DNA of 64,000 nucleotides. Source: Caenorhabditis remanei. Lineage: Eukaryota; Nematoda; Chromadorea; Rhabditida; Rhabditidae. Where the stretch lies: the NCBI RefSeq assembly GCF_010183535.1, contig NC_071332.1, positions 4,588,001-4,652,000 on the forward strand. Reading direction: 5' to 3'. This document shows positions 12,201 to 22,960 of this stretch, in pieces; within the stretch, counting starts at the first letter, position 1, and every line of letters starts with the position of its first letter. The notes below the pieces were generated by a model, which saw only the letters and a program-made list of their open reading frames with translations, did not search any database and was not told where the DNA came from. The translations under genes and the position numbers were made by a program.

Positions 12201-15200
12201 TCCGGAAGTCTGTTCGCTCATTACAAGAAGGCAGCGGTTACATCTGACCATGGACTTTGCTCCGAAATCGGAAGAGATATTTTGATAGAGGGAGGAAATG
12301 CGGTGGATGCAATGATTGCTTCCTTATTGTGCATCGGAACAGTGAACCCACAATCTTCTGGAATCGGAGGAGGCTTTGTGATGACACTTTATAACGCGTG
12401 AGTAGCAAGGGATGTGGGTGGGTACCCGAAAGTTGTGATTCTGTTCTTCTGGTCAGCATAGCCTTAGTTTCGAATATTTTTATGTGCTTAGGTCCACACA
12501 GGTTTAGGTTCGCCTAGCTTAAGGTCTCTTAGAACGTTCCTATAATTCCAAACATCATTCAACCCGCTGTGTCGCCGCCTGAAGTCCGCGTAGCCAGAAA
12601 CCGCACAGTGCCGGTCAAAAGCTTGTAAACTTTGGCCATTTTCAGTTGAAATTGTCTAACTTTGATACTGGTTGTCCCACCAAGTAGATTTTTACAACTT
12701 TTTTGTACGAGCACTTCCTAGCAAGTTACATATCGACAAAGTAAGTTCTCCTTCAAATCGACCAGTTTTAGAAAAATAGTGCGATTTTTGAGATGTCGTC
12801 TTAAAACGACCATAACTCTCTAGGGAGTGTCCGTACAAAAATTTAGCTCTATCTTTGATCTGCACAATTCATTAAAAATCTACTTGATGGGACAATCACT
12901 ATTACCATGACAGACTCTCAAAGTTGGCCAATTTCAACTGAAAATGGTCAAAGTTTACAACTTTTTGGCCGGTGCTGTATACTCATAGATTCTAAAGCTT
13001 AGAAGAAGCGCAAATAGCCGCCTTGAGAATGTCACATTTTTGACCTAATGTTGACCAAAACCTTGATCCCCTAATCTTCCAGCTCCACCGGAATGTGCCA
13101 AACCATCAACGCCCGTGAAACCGCGCCTGCCGCCGCCTCTGAAACTATGTTCGTCGCCAACCCCAAGGAATCCGTCATGGGATACAAATCCATTGCCACA
13201 CCATCGGAACTTCACGGCTTTTGGACTGTCTTCAACATGTATGGATCTGGAAAAGTTACATGGGCTCGCTTGTTCCAGCCATCCATCACCCTGGCGCATA
13301 ACGGATTTCCAGTATCTTCCAATCTTGCCATGGTTTTGGCGGATAAGGAGAAATATATCAGGGAGGAGGCGACTATGAAGTGAGAAGATATCCTCTTATA
13401 ACTTGTTATCCTAAAAACTGATTTTCAGAGACATCTTCGTCAACCCGAAAACAAATCGTGTCTACGAAGAAGGAGACATTCTGAAGAGACAACGACTCGC
13501 CAGCACATACGCTCTTCTCGCTAATGCCACTGATCCGGTTGAGCTCTTTTATAAGGGTGGAATGGCTCAAACTATCGCTGGAGAGATCACAGATAACGGG
13601 GGTTTTGTGAACGAATCTGATCTTGCAAGTTATGAAACTCTCATTGATGATGCTCCATTGCTGAGCACCCACTTGCCAGGAGACTACGAGATGTGTGGAC
13701 CACCACCGCCATCGAGTTTTGTTATCACTCAAAGTATTATTCAAGTCATGGCTCGTAAGTTTAACTGATCTTCTGAAATGTCTCATGAGACTTTGTACTT
13801 TCAGAATTCTACAAAGACGACCAAGTCGATCTGGATGATCCCCTGGTGTATCATCGTCTTATCGAGGCTGAGAAGTTTGCCTACGCACAACGGACTAAGC
13901 TGGGAGATATCAAATTTGTGGAATCAGCGAGAGCACTGGTGGATGATATGATGACTGAGTAAGAATTCAGGGAAAATTCTGTAATAGAAACAAATTTTGT
14001 TTACAGAGAACACACGAAAAAAATCGCCGCGTTGATCAAAGAAACCGCTCAGCCATTGGACTATTATGGAGGCGAAAAGAAGGATATGGTAAGTCAGAAA
14101 ACTAGTTTTGAAGATTCTTATAGTATAAAAACAGAGTGTATCGAAACAATAAATTTCAGCCAAATTCTGAACAAGAGCTGCAGGTAAGAATGGGTATTTT
14201 AGTTCGACAATTTTTGCTATCTATCAGTTTTTCTGTTATATTTTCGGGAGCTAACGGATGACCGCATCACTCCAAATTTTTTCCGGTTTATTAAACAAAA
14301 CTTGGTCTTCATTTTTGTAGTTGACAAGTTTTTGATAACTCCGCCCCTTTTTGAGATACGCGCCTTTAAAGATTGGGTTTGTCAGAAAAAAATCTGGAAA
14401 AAAAGTCGACTTTGAAGCATTGTAACTTTTTGACTTTTCCTTCAAAATTTTCAAATTTATATTTTTCTTGTAGATAAAAATTCGGGCTATATTTTTGCAG
14501 TTGAAAACTTTTTGCTAGCTCCTCCCACTTTTGAAATATGCGTCTTTAAATATAGTAGCTACACGGCGCGAGAGGGTGGGAGAAGCAGAGAAACGAGACA
14601 CCCTCCTCGTTTCGCACGCTCTCTTGCCTGGAAATCTTTAAAGACGCATATCTCAAAAGTGGGCTGAGCTATCAAAATGCTGTGAATTAGAAAAATAAGT
14701 AAAATGTCTAGAACATCATTTTTGTAGTTGACAACTTTTTGATAATTTTCCAAGATTTTGAGATAAAATGATTCGAAGAAAAGGTATTTCACACGGCAGG
14801 CGTACGAGAGAGACGCAGACAGGTAGACATTCTCGTTTCTCTGCGTCTCTTGTTACATATCCTTGTTAAATCCTGAATTCGTAGAAAGTAAAGCAAGACC
14901 CAAAATTTTCAGCCAGACTCTGAGACTATCAATAAGGTGAGACAGCATGTTGTAATGTGACGGTGCATAGAATATCGTTTTTATTGTTTTTCTATCGTTT
15001 GGATATTTTTCATCTTTTGGTTTTCTTGTAAAACCTAAAATAATTATTCAAATTTCCAGGCCCCAGACCATGGAACATCTCATGTCTCTATCATTGACGC
15101 TCATGGAAATGCAGTCTCTTGTACCTCGACTGTTAATCAGATGTGAGCCTGACAAAAAAAGTCAAAAATTTTAAATACCAACCTACAAATTTTAGCCTTG

Positions 15201-16404
15201 GATCAATGCGTGCTTCTCCAACCCTGGGTATTGTCTGGAATGATCAGATGGACGATTTCTCGACTCCTGGACTCAAGAATTCCTTCGGCTACGCTCCATC
15301 GGAGACCAACTTCATCCAACCTGGAAAACGACCAATGAGCTCAATGAGCCCTATGATTATCTACAACAAGAACGAAAACCGAGTCGAGATGGTTGCCGGT
15401 GCATCCGGAGGGTCTTATATCATCTCTTCAACCGCTCAAACTGTTATCAGAACTCTTCTTTTCAATCAGACTGTCAAGGCGGCTATCGATGCACCAAGAT
15501 TCCATAACCAATACCTTCCAGAGGCCACTGAGACCGAGGAGGCTATGCCGAAAGCGTTGAGAGATGTGTTGGTTGAGCAGTACAAGCAGAATTTCACAGT
15601 TGTTCCAAGACAGAAATCTGTGGTTCAGGCGCTGATTTCATTGGAAGGTTAGTAAAGAAACATCCGGGTGAACATTGTCAAATACAGACAGAAGTTGAAG
15701 AATAGTGAACTAAATATAGACTACATAAGTGGTTATGCAGACATCCGGAGAAACAGATGATAGACTGTTCGAATTCTTGGATTTTTTCACCAATTTTTCA
15801 ATTTTTCATCAGAAATTCCACTTTTTAGTAAAAAATCCTGAACATTCAGTCTGAAATAGCAAAACTCCTATTTTTACAGACGCAGACAGCTAGGCAGTCT
15901 CGCTCTCTGCGTCTCTCCCTCCAACACACTCTCTACTTGTCTCGATGAGAGACGCAGACGACGAGAATGTCTAACTGTCTGCGTCTCTCTGTTAAGATGA
16001 TATAGGCAGACAGCTAGACACTCATCGGAAAAATTCGTCATTTTTCTGTGAAAAAACCTAAAATCCAGAACTCCAAGCATGAGAGACACAGACAGGTAGA
16101 CACTCTCGTTGTCTGCGTCTCCCCCGTCTAGCACTCTCGAAGGCAACTCAGCAATAAATCAGCTTGGACAATAACGGTCTAAGAAATGAACATCTGGACA
16201 AACATACAGACATCACAACCGTTTAGACACCTGAATATCTGCAGATCCAGTTTTCCCGTAATCTAATTTTTTGGCTTCTAGGCCTTAAGGCTTCGTCTAT
16301 TTAGATTCAGGTGCAGAACACCCAATTTTCATCTTTTTCCAGGATTCGTCGAGGGCAACAGTGACTTCCGGCGGAAAACCGCCACCTACCCAGCCGGTTA
16401 TTGA
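9295..16404 (+). CDS. Gamma-glutamyltransferase (GGT), type II membrane protein, 694 aa longest model
   Basis: Exons 9295-9404, 11684-11801, 11916-12017, 12147-12397, 13083-13379, 13429-13754, 13805-13958, 14007-14088, 14160-14183, 14913-14936, 15060-15142, 15196-15647, 16343-16404; all phases agree. The enzyme cleaves and transfers the gamma-glutamyl group of glutathione at the cell surface. A short cytoplasmic tail precedes one membrane anchor (WTTIAFGVLAILFLLSTIAL). Family motifs follow: GGNAVDAMIASLLCIG, NPQSSGIGGGF, INARETAPAAA. The catalytic segment is DHGTSHVSIID, in which the Thr (residue 502) should be the autoprocessing nucleophile, then MDDFSTPG, RPMSSMSP and GASGGSYI. The start lies one base after a TTTCAG acceptor, a typical spliced-leader site. 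The 34-codon exon 11916-12017 is in phase and could be skipped. Two 24-nt microexons precede the catalytic exon. Introns are loaded with repeat elements. Confidence 0.97.
9590..9992. mobile_element. 'GACGCAGAGAA' family element in GGT intron 1
   Basis: Core 9740-9992 has inverted ends: 'gtcaactttttgacaactct' on the left and 'atatcaaaaagttgtcaact' on the right, with 'gagcgcagagaaaacagac' in the middle. Homology to 1-350 in inverted orientation extends leftward to about 9590. Confidence 0.8.
11302..11562. mobile_element. Complete 'GACGCAGAGAA' family element in GGT intron 1
   Basis: Well-preserved copy with terminal inverted repeats 'gttgacaactttttgatagc' and 'gctatcaaaaagttatcaac', then 'cacgcttttgagatat' and its complement, around a centre with gggagacgcagagaaacgag and ctttctctgcgtctctcc. 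It ends about 120 bases before the exon that encodes the membrane anchor. Confidence 0.85.
12605..12977. mobile_element. Inverted-repeat element in GGT intron (12398-13082)
   Basis: Left end 'gtgccggtcaaaagcttgta' pairs with right end 'tacaactttttggccggtgc'. Inner arms share 'cagttgaaattgtc' / 'ccaatttcaactg' and 'cccaccaagtagatttt' / 'aaaatctacttgatggg'. A diverged relative lies at 57715-58130. Confidence 0.8.
14290..14870. repeat. Cluster of three 'GACGCAGAGAA' family copies between the two GGT microexons
   Basis: A partial copy at about 14290-14450, a fuller one at 14487-14690 (gagaagcagagaaacgag and a matching distal arm) and another at about 14715-14855 (gagagacgcagacaggtag, ctctgcgtctctt). 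They account for nearly all of the 729-bp intron separating the microexons at 14160 and 14913. Confidence 0.7.
15880..16140. repeat. Rearranged 'GACGCAGAGAA' family cores
   Basis: Several cores occur in a row without the usual outer ends: 'gacgcagacagctaggcag', 'gagagacgcagacgacgag', 'gagagacacagacaggtag' and their complements. They sit in the last GGT intron and look like internal amplification or overlapping insertions. Confidence 0.6.
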
Positions 16405-16676
16405 TCTCTTCCTACTTTCTACTTAATCACCTATTTAATTATAATTCGTGCTCCATTCTGTTTCTGTGAATATCGAATGATGCCTGTGTTCTCTTCTCTT
16501 CCCCAAAAAAACAAATTCGAAAAAAGTTTCATCGTTGTAATCACGTAGCTTTACACTTTCTCTCCCCCTCTCCCCGTTCTTAGACCATTTGGTGACAAAC
16601 AACAGTCATCCGGGTACATTCCATTGTAATTAATGATATAGATGCATTCCGTTTTCCAGCTTTGTATTTTTCAGTA

Positions 16677-16689
16677 ATAAATCTTTATT
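16677..16689. terminator. Abutting polyadenylation signals of two convergent genes
   Basis: AATAAA at 16677-16682 on the plus strand serves the GGT gene. On the minus strand AATAAA occurs at 16689-16684, and another at 16709-16704 overlaps the transthyretin-like stop codon. The two 3' ends should overlap by a few tens of bases. Confidence 0.75.
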
Positions 16690-16708
16690 AATTCTTTGTA
16701 TTCTTTAT

Positions 16709-17978
16709 TTAGGCAGCTTTATCAACAATAGTCTTCTCTCTTTTCTCATTTGGGAACTCCAATTGGATATTCAAAGTTCCCATGTCATAGGTCTTCTTAG
16801 CCTTCTCTCCAGTATTAACAGAGCTATTTGGCAAGTTGTAGTTGAAGCGGCGGAAGGCGGTCTGTAAGAAAATAAAGTTAAAAAAAAAGATTCTTGCTTC
16901 CTCAAATTTACCTTCTCCAACTTTTTCGGGTCGTCATCACAATGATGGTAGAAGGAGATGACTGGTTGAAGATCGGTCTCGTTCAGTGGGAAGCCGTTGG
17001 TATTTCCCTCGACATGGAACATTCCTTGTGGTCCGGTGTATTTCTCGTCGAGCATTTGGGCGATGTCTGGAAATGGAGAATTGGACTTCTAGACAACCTA
17101 GGCTGGAAGTGTAAACTGATTTTTTAGCAAACAAAGTTTCAGTAGGACAAACTAAAGATCCTGACTTCTGGGCTCATCGCACAGCGTCAAGCTAATTGAC
17201 TTTTTTGAAAACATGATTTTTAAGTTCAATAAAGCAAAATAAAGGTCGTGACGTTTTCTATGGAGTAAATTTGTTTGTTTTTTAGGTGGACACAGCTCCG
17301 GCTTCATGAGATCAAACGCATCATTTTCTGGACAAGGCCGTAAAGACTATGCTTCCTGAGGAAGTGGTGGAGAGAACAAGCAAAACCAAAGATCGGGAGG
17401 AAATGCCAAACTATTTCGTGGCTCTAAAAGCGTGATTTAACCGTACAAACTCATTCTGCGCTAAATCGTTCTATCAAAATGTTAAGCTAACTCACCAAAT
17501 TAGTCTTTTCGAAAAGTCTTTTCATAGACATGAAGATCTCAGAGTCCTCTACAAGATATGACGTGAAATTATATATAAATACACTACATGACTCTTTCAG
17601 CCTACCGATTCACCGTGAACGGCAAATTGTAAGTTACAAACCGTCCATACTCCATTTGATAACTTTTAGGGGTACACTAGACCCTATGCGTGAAATACAA
17701 CAGACTGTTTTTTGACTACTTCACCGCACAGAAGTCATCGAGACCTCCTACATGCTATAACCCCGACTCCCCAAAAAATTACTACCCCCGTCAACTCTTT
17801 AATAGTCGACACACCCACCATCTTTCTTTCCTGGCTTCACACGGAACAATCTGACTCTGACATTCTGTGCTGGATCCTTTCCGCAGAGAAGTGTTCCCTT
17901 GGCGCCGACTGCTTTCTTTCCGACTATAGCCGCCGTGACGACGACTGATAAGAGGCACAGAACTACAAGGAGTTTCAT
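16709..17978 (-). CDS. Transthyretin-like (TTR/DUF290) secreted protein, 155 aa
   Basis: Exons in translation order: 17978-17819, 17066-16912, 16861-16709. The signal peptide MKLLVVLCLLSVVVTAA is followed by VGAKGTLLCGKDPAQNVRVR, the family's characteristic opening. Exon 2 encodes MLDEKYTGPQGMFHVEG and FYHHCDDDPKK, with the conserved YxHC cysteine. Exon 3 completes the beta-sandwich with KKTYDMGTLNIQLEF. Length is normal for the family, whose members are secreted nematode proteins; one, TTR-52, bridges phosphatidylserine on dying cells to an engulfment receptor, but most have unknown roles. A TATTTTTCAG acceptor lies one base before the ATG, a likely spliced-leader site. Intron 1 is 752 bp. 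The gene converges tail to tail with GGT. Confidence 0.95.
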
Positions 17979-18632
17979 GCTGAAAAATACTTTTTTTTAG
18001 AAAAAAAATGAGTTAGTAATAGAGCTTTTTCTAAGAAACCGAAAATGTGGACGACTGAATGAAAAACATTGGGAGGAAGAACGAGGAAAAGAGCGACCGA
18101 GCGGTTGGGGGCTAACACAACAACTGATAAACGACACGGTGTTTATCATTTGAAATCAGAGAAGCGGAGATCAGAAGAGACGCAGAGAAACAGAGAAAAC
18201 CCATATTTCGCTCGTTGATTGTGTTGATATTTTGATCGGTGAAGGAGAAGAAGAAGAGGTTTTCGAATTTGTCAGATGAAACAGTTGGTGTTGATAGGGG
18301 GAAAACATTGAACAGAACAACAAAAGCAGTTTTGTGTGACATCTAGAGAGGGTTCTTGCTGGAAGGTAAGAAAGGAAAAAGTTGAAAAAATGAGACAGGA
18401 AGATACCTAAATTTGGGTGGTTTTTAAAGATGTCTCACCTAACCGAGCTTGGACATCCGGGCATGAAGAATCACAGACAGCAGGGACCTGTGACTATCTA
18501 ACCATTTTCACTAGAATAGGACAAAGTGTGTGACGGATCTTCAAATTATCCTATGAACCCTTTTTGTAGTTAACAATTTTTCGCACTATAAGGTCTTAGG
18601 TTATCGTTATCTCATAATTTTGCTCAGAACAC

Positions 18633-18973
18633 ATAAAGGTCCCCTCCATCAGAATTGTAGAAAACGCAATTTTCTATCATTTGAGCCAGAAAACGTGAAT
18701 TTTGGTCAGAAATTGACTTTTTTGATTGAGAAAAACAGATTTTCGAAGAAGTGATTATAAACTTTTTAGCAGGAAGCATTTTTGAACAGAATTTGCTGGA
18801 AATGTAGCATATTTTGGAAAAAGAATTATTGGCTGAATTAGCTGAAAATCTTTTTTTTTGTTTGAAAATCGAGTTTGCTCTATCAAAAAAGTCAATTTTT
18901 TACCAAAATTCACGTTTTCTGGCTCATATGATAGAGAATTTAATTTTCCGCAATTCAGAAGGATGGGGCCTTT
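18633..18973. repeat. Inverted repeat with ~100-bp arms
   Basis: 'aaaggtcccctccatcagaa' on the left pairs with 'ttcagaaggatggggcct' on the right. The inner arms share 'gagccagaaaacgtgaattt' and 'aaattcacgttttctggctc' exactly. It is probably a MITE; no other copy was seen in this window. Confidence 0.8.
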
Positions 18974-21019
18974 TTCCATCCATTACGACGTCTGAAAATC
19001 TGAGAAAACTGCATTTTCAGTGCAAAAAACAAAGCTTCAAAATGAGTTATTCTCAGCAGTATTGACAATCTCAAAATATATAAAAGCTCAAAATAAAATT
19101 AAGAATCATTTTTCAGTTTTTTTTCAGTGAAGAAAACTATAACTTTTGTGTTCCGAACGTTGAACAGTACTTCGAAATCTTTGTTGCTATTGAATCTTCT
19201 TGTTGTAATCATGATTTGGAGTGGAGAAAAAAAACTGACATTGAAACTATATGAACTTTTCCAGACCCAACCATATCATCTCTCGTGACATCTCCCTCAA
19301 GTCTACCTCACCTTTACTCCAAAAAAGATAAAAGTAGAACTTTCGAACAACCCCCGGGAGGCAATCTGATCTTTTCGCAATTTTTTCCTGTGACGTATGT
19401 ACCTATGAATTTTAATCCTTCCTCAAACCAATTTATCTCCATTTCCTCACGTCCCTTATCTCAACGTCACACCTAGCCGGAAACCTGCAGGAAATACCGA
19501 AAAAAAATTCCACAATTTCCTTCAGTCACAAGTTATCTTGGGAACAGGTGTCCTCCCCCCGGCACCTTCCATTAGTTGGATCCCCGGGACACCCTGTCGT
19601 GGAATGTACTTGTCACTTAGAGTGGTTTATCATCTCCTTCCTCCCCATTTATTCTTAGCCAGGAAATGTCAAAGGTTTCTTTTTTTATGATGGAAGCAAA
19701 TTGTCTTAGCCACCCCGGAAGGTCTTTTCTCTTTTCCTTCCGTATTCAGTGAAGCCTTCCTCTACCCCAATAAATGTATTGTAATGTAAAAAGTAGATGA
19801 TGTTTGGCAGGAGGCAGCTCAATAGAAGAAGTAGAAGAAAAATAGAGCAAACACTCTCCTTTTTTGGTCTTATTTCATTCACGCGGGTCCCTTATTCTCT
19901 TGATTTATTATGAGTTACTCACAATGGCCTTTCCTCTAGTTTCTTTTGTTTTATATGTGAGGAAGGATAAATATTTATTCTCATGTTTCAAGTTCCAGAT
20001 GTTTATTAGGGGGTGCAAAATATTATAATTTTGGAACCACGTGACGGTAATTTTATATTGTTCAGTTTAGATACGATTCTGTGATACATTTAGAAATGTG
20101 AACAATTTGAAAATAACTATTTTAATTTGTACCATTAAAAACTTTTTGGAATTATAGTATGTCAAAGTATCGACCCAACTCTAAAAAAACTTCATATGGG
20201 ATCAAACTGCCCTAAAAACTGTCATAATTAGTCAATTAACGACATCAGTAGTTATTTTCTGAGGTTGACCCTGTGTTTCTCCGAATCGTTTTAGAGAAGT
20301 TTTTTTGTAAACTAAATACGGAAAATAATTTCTTGAGCTGATAGAACTTCCGCCATAAATCTAAAATCAGATTTGTTCGAACCATAATGCTTTGTTTTGA
20401 AAAAAGGTTTGTATTGGAAAAAAAAGACGGAAATGGTTGAATTTTTAGAAAATCAGTCCGAAACTGTATTATTGAAGTTTTCCTGACCTGAACAGGATTC
20501 TCAAAATGTTAGCTCTATAACTGTAACAAAGTTTATTCGAAATTTCATTAATTCTGTTGGTTATACTGTAGTAGTACTGTAGTACAATATTAAATATACA
20601 CGTTTTTGATAAGGCCTTCTTGTTTTGTTGTGTTTAAAAAATTTCTTCTGCCTTCCGCTACTTTAAGATAATTTCCGCCTTCCGCATAGATGATATCCTT
20701 GAAAAATTTGTACTCCTTCTCGAATTTACTGATATCTTTTAAAGGTTTTTTGCAGCAAAACTATCACACAACATTAATTATTTTTTGGGGCTTTTACATC
20801 AAAATAAGTCCAAAATTGACTTCTAAAAATGACTTTTCATTCCGATTTCAGCTTTTTCCATTTTTCATTCCGCTTTCCGCTCAATGCTGTCAGTCAGAAA
20901 TCGCGGCCGCGGCTTTTTCCTGAAAATCTCAAACAGGCGCGGCTTTCTAGAGTTTCAACTGAATACATGACTTGATATACTTCTGACTTTTTGGTACTAG
21001 TCTGACCACCAGGGTTCGA

Positions 21020-21043
21020 CCCCCCCCCCCCCCCCCCCCCCCC
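21020..21043. repeat. 24-base C homopolymer
   Basis: An uninterrupted run of 24 C after 'agggttcga'. Flanks are partly inverted ('gactagtctgaccaccag' type / 'actggtgcc'; 'cggccgcggc' / 'gggccggccg'). The minus strand carries G24, a strong G-quadruplex former. Confidence 0.95.
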
Positions 21044-22559
21044 ACTGGTGCCAAAACTTTTTTGGGCCGGCCGCGACTTTTTGAAATTTTCAAGAAAAAG
21101 CCGGCCGTACGACAACCTTGTTTCCGCTCAGCTCTGATCTCAAACCGATATAATCTCAGATTTCAAAAAAAGTGCATCTGCAGACCGTTCTAAAAAAAAC
21201 TCTCAGTCCTCCATTCTAGTTTTCTTTCCAAAAACTCTTTCATCTCTGTTTTAAAACACAAATCTCCCTAACCATAAACCTTACAACTCCATAAACTTGT
21301 CAGAAACACACTTCATTGTCTTTTGTCTTTCAAATTGCACTTTTTTTTATTTTCTGTCGATGTCGATGTCAATTTGTTGAAATTCGAGACGTTTCGGAAT
21401 TTCTGATGAGCGTTTCCGAGATTTTTGATTCTTCACAATTAAACATCATGCTCTTCTGACCCCCGTTTCGGGGTCTTCCGAATTAGATTAAACTGGTCGA
21501 CTAGTCAGTCGTCACAATAGAAAAAAAATGTTGTCAGAATAAAACAAGTTTTTCCTTTCGTTCAGCCATTCAACCAGTGCCCACGTCCATTATGTAATAT
21601 AACATTGTGCTCACACATACCGCCTGTTCATGACAAACCACTCGTTTGCTCTTTGGACAATTTTTATTACCCCATGTTTCTCGCCATCCGTCATCATCAC
21701 TCCGGGATCTCTGTGTTTTTGTCGCCCGCAACATTTTTCTATTCGCTTTTTTTTTCTTCTGTTGAATTGCTTTATATCATCTTTCATTATTTAATTTTAA
21801 AACTGACGGAGAAGGAAGAAAAAATTGAAAAAAAAACGTGGTGATAAATGGAGGAAGGAAGAAAACGGAAAAAAAGAAGACGTTGAGCAAGCAAGCCACA
21901 GCAAAATGAGGTGCCATCATCCAGTGGCATCCGGCCGAGAGCGTTCTAAATTAAATTTCGTGTGGGTGCTGCCGCGCATCAACTCAAGAAAAGACTCTCT
22001 CTCTCTCTTTCACCCAAACCTAAGGACATCACTTGTTCTTGACACATTTTCTCACGCTTCTTCCTCCCCGTGGATTGCCTGTGGCGCGGTTTTCGGATGG
22101 GAAAAAAACGGCGATGATTTTTGTCTATCTTCACTCTCTTGAACGAAAAAAGTGGAAAGTTCGAGTCAACTTTCGACCTTGCTTCATGATCTCATCGTGA
22201 GAGACATCCAATACCTGTCAATCAGCTGATAGTAGAGTGGGTTTTAAGGCGGAGACGGAAGTTAGGAATTTTAGGTTTTTTTACCGCAAAAAATTACTCG
22301 AATTCTTAGTCAGCTTGTCTTTTTCTTTTAACTCTTTATTTGAACAAATTGACCCAAATCTTGATAAGTATACTCTAACCTGAATAATCAAAGCCTATGT
22401 ACTGAAACTCCGGTATTAAAAAAAAACTCCCATTTTTCATCTTTCTGTTTCTGATCTACAATTTTTGAGCTCAATTTTTCATACAGCTCCCAATTCTCCT
22501 GATTTTTTTTGAATTTTTCATTACTTTGAATACTCACAATTAAAATCTTTGACTGTTTT

Positions 22560-22960
22560 GAATAAATATTGAGAAACGCAGAGAAGGCAGACACTCTAGC
22601 TTCTCTGCGTCTTCTCTCTCACCCTCGATTTCAATGTCTTAACTTTAAAGGCGCATATCTGAAAATCTAGAAGAGCTATTAAAAATTTGTCAACTACAAT
22701 ATTTTAGTACTAATCTTAGTATTTACTTTTGTAGTTAACAAATTTTTCATAACTCAACAAGCAATTGAGATATAAGCTACCAAATTTTACCTATGCCCTC
22801 GGAGAACGGTGCTACTCACCAGGATAGTTCAAACCGGTTTATCTCTAGAACTATGAATTTTATTTAAAAATAGTTAGTTCTAAATATGTAGTACTAGTCC
22901 ATGTCTCTATTTTTGCAGTTAATTATTTTTTTATATCTCTTCAAGCTTTTGCGATAGAGG
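22560..22960. repeat. Two partial 'GACGCAGAGAA' family copies
   Basis: 'gagaaacgcagagaaggcag' and 'cttctctgcgtcttctctc' at 22570-22620, with distal arms 'aaaatttgtcaactac' (22682) and 'gtagttaacaaatttttcat' (22731). A further arm 'ttgcagttaattatttttt' is at about 22913. Confidence 0.65.

Noticed and set aside
20990..21060. tRNA-like 'agggttcgacccc' around the C run
   Set aside because: No acceptor stem, anticodon arm or D-loop is present; the T-loop resemblance comes from the homopolymer.
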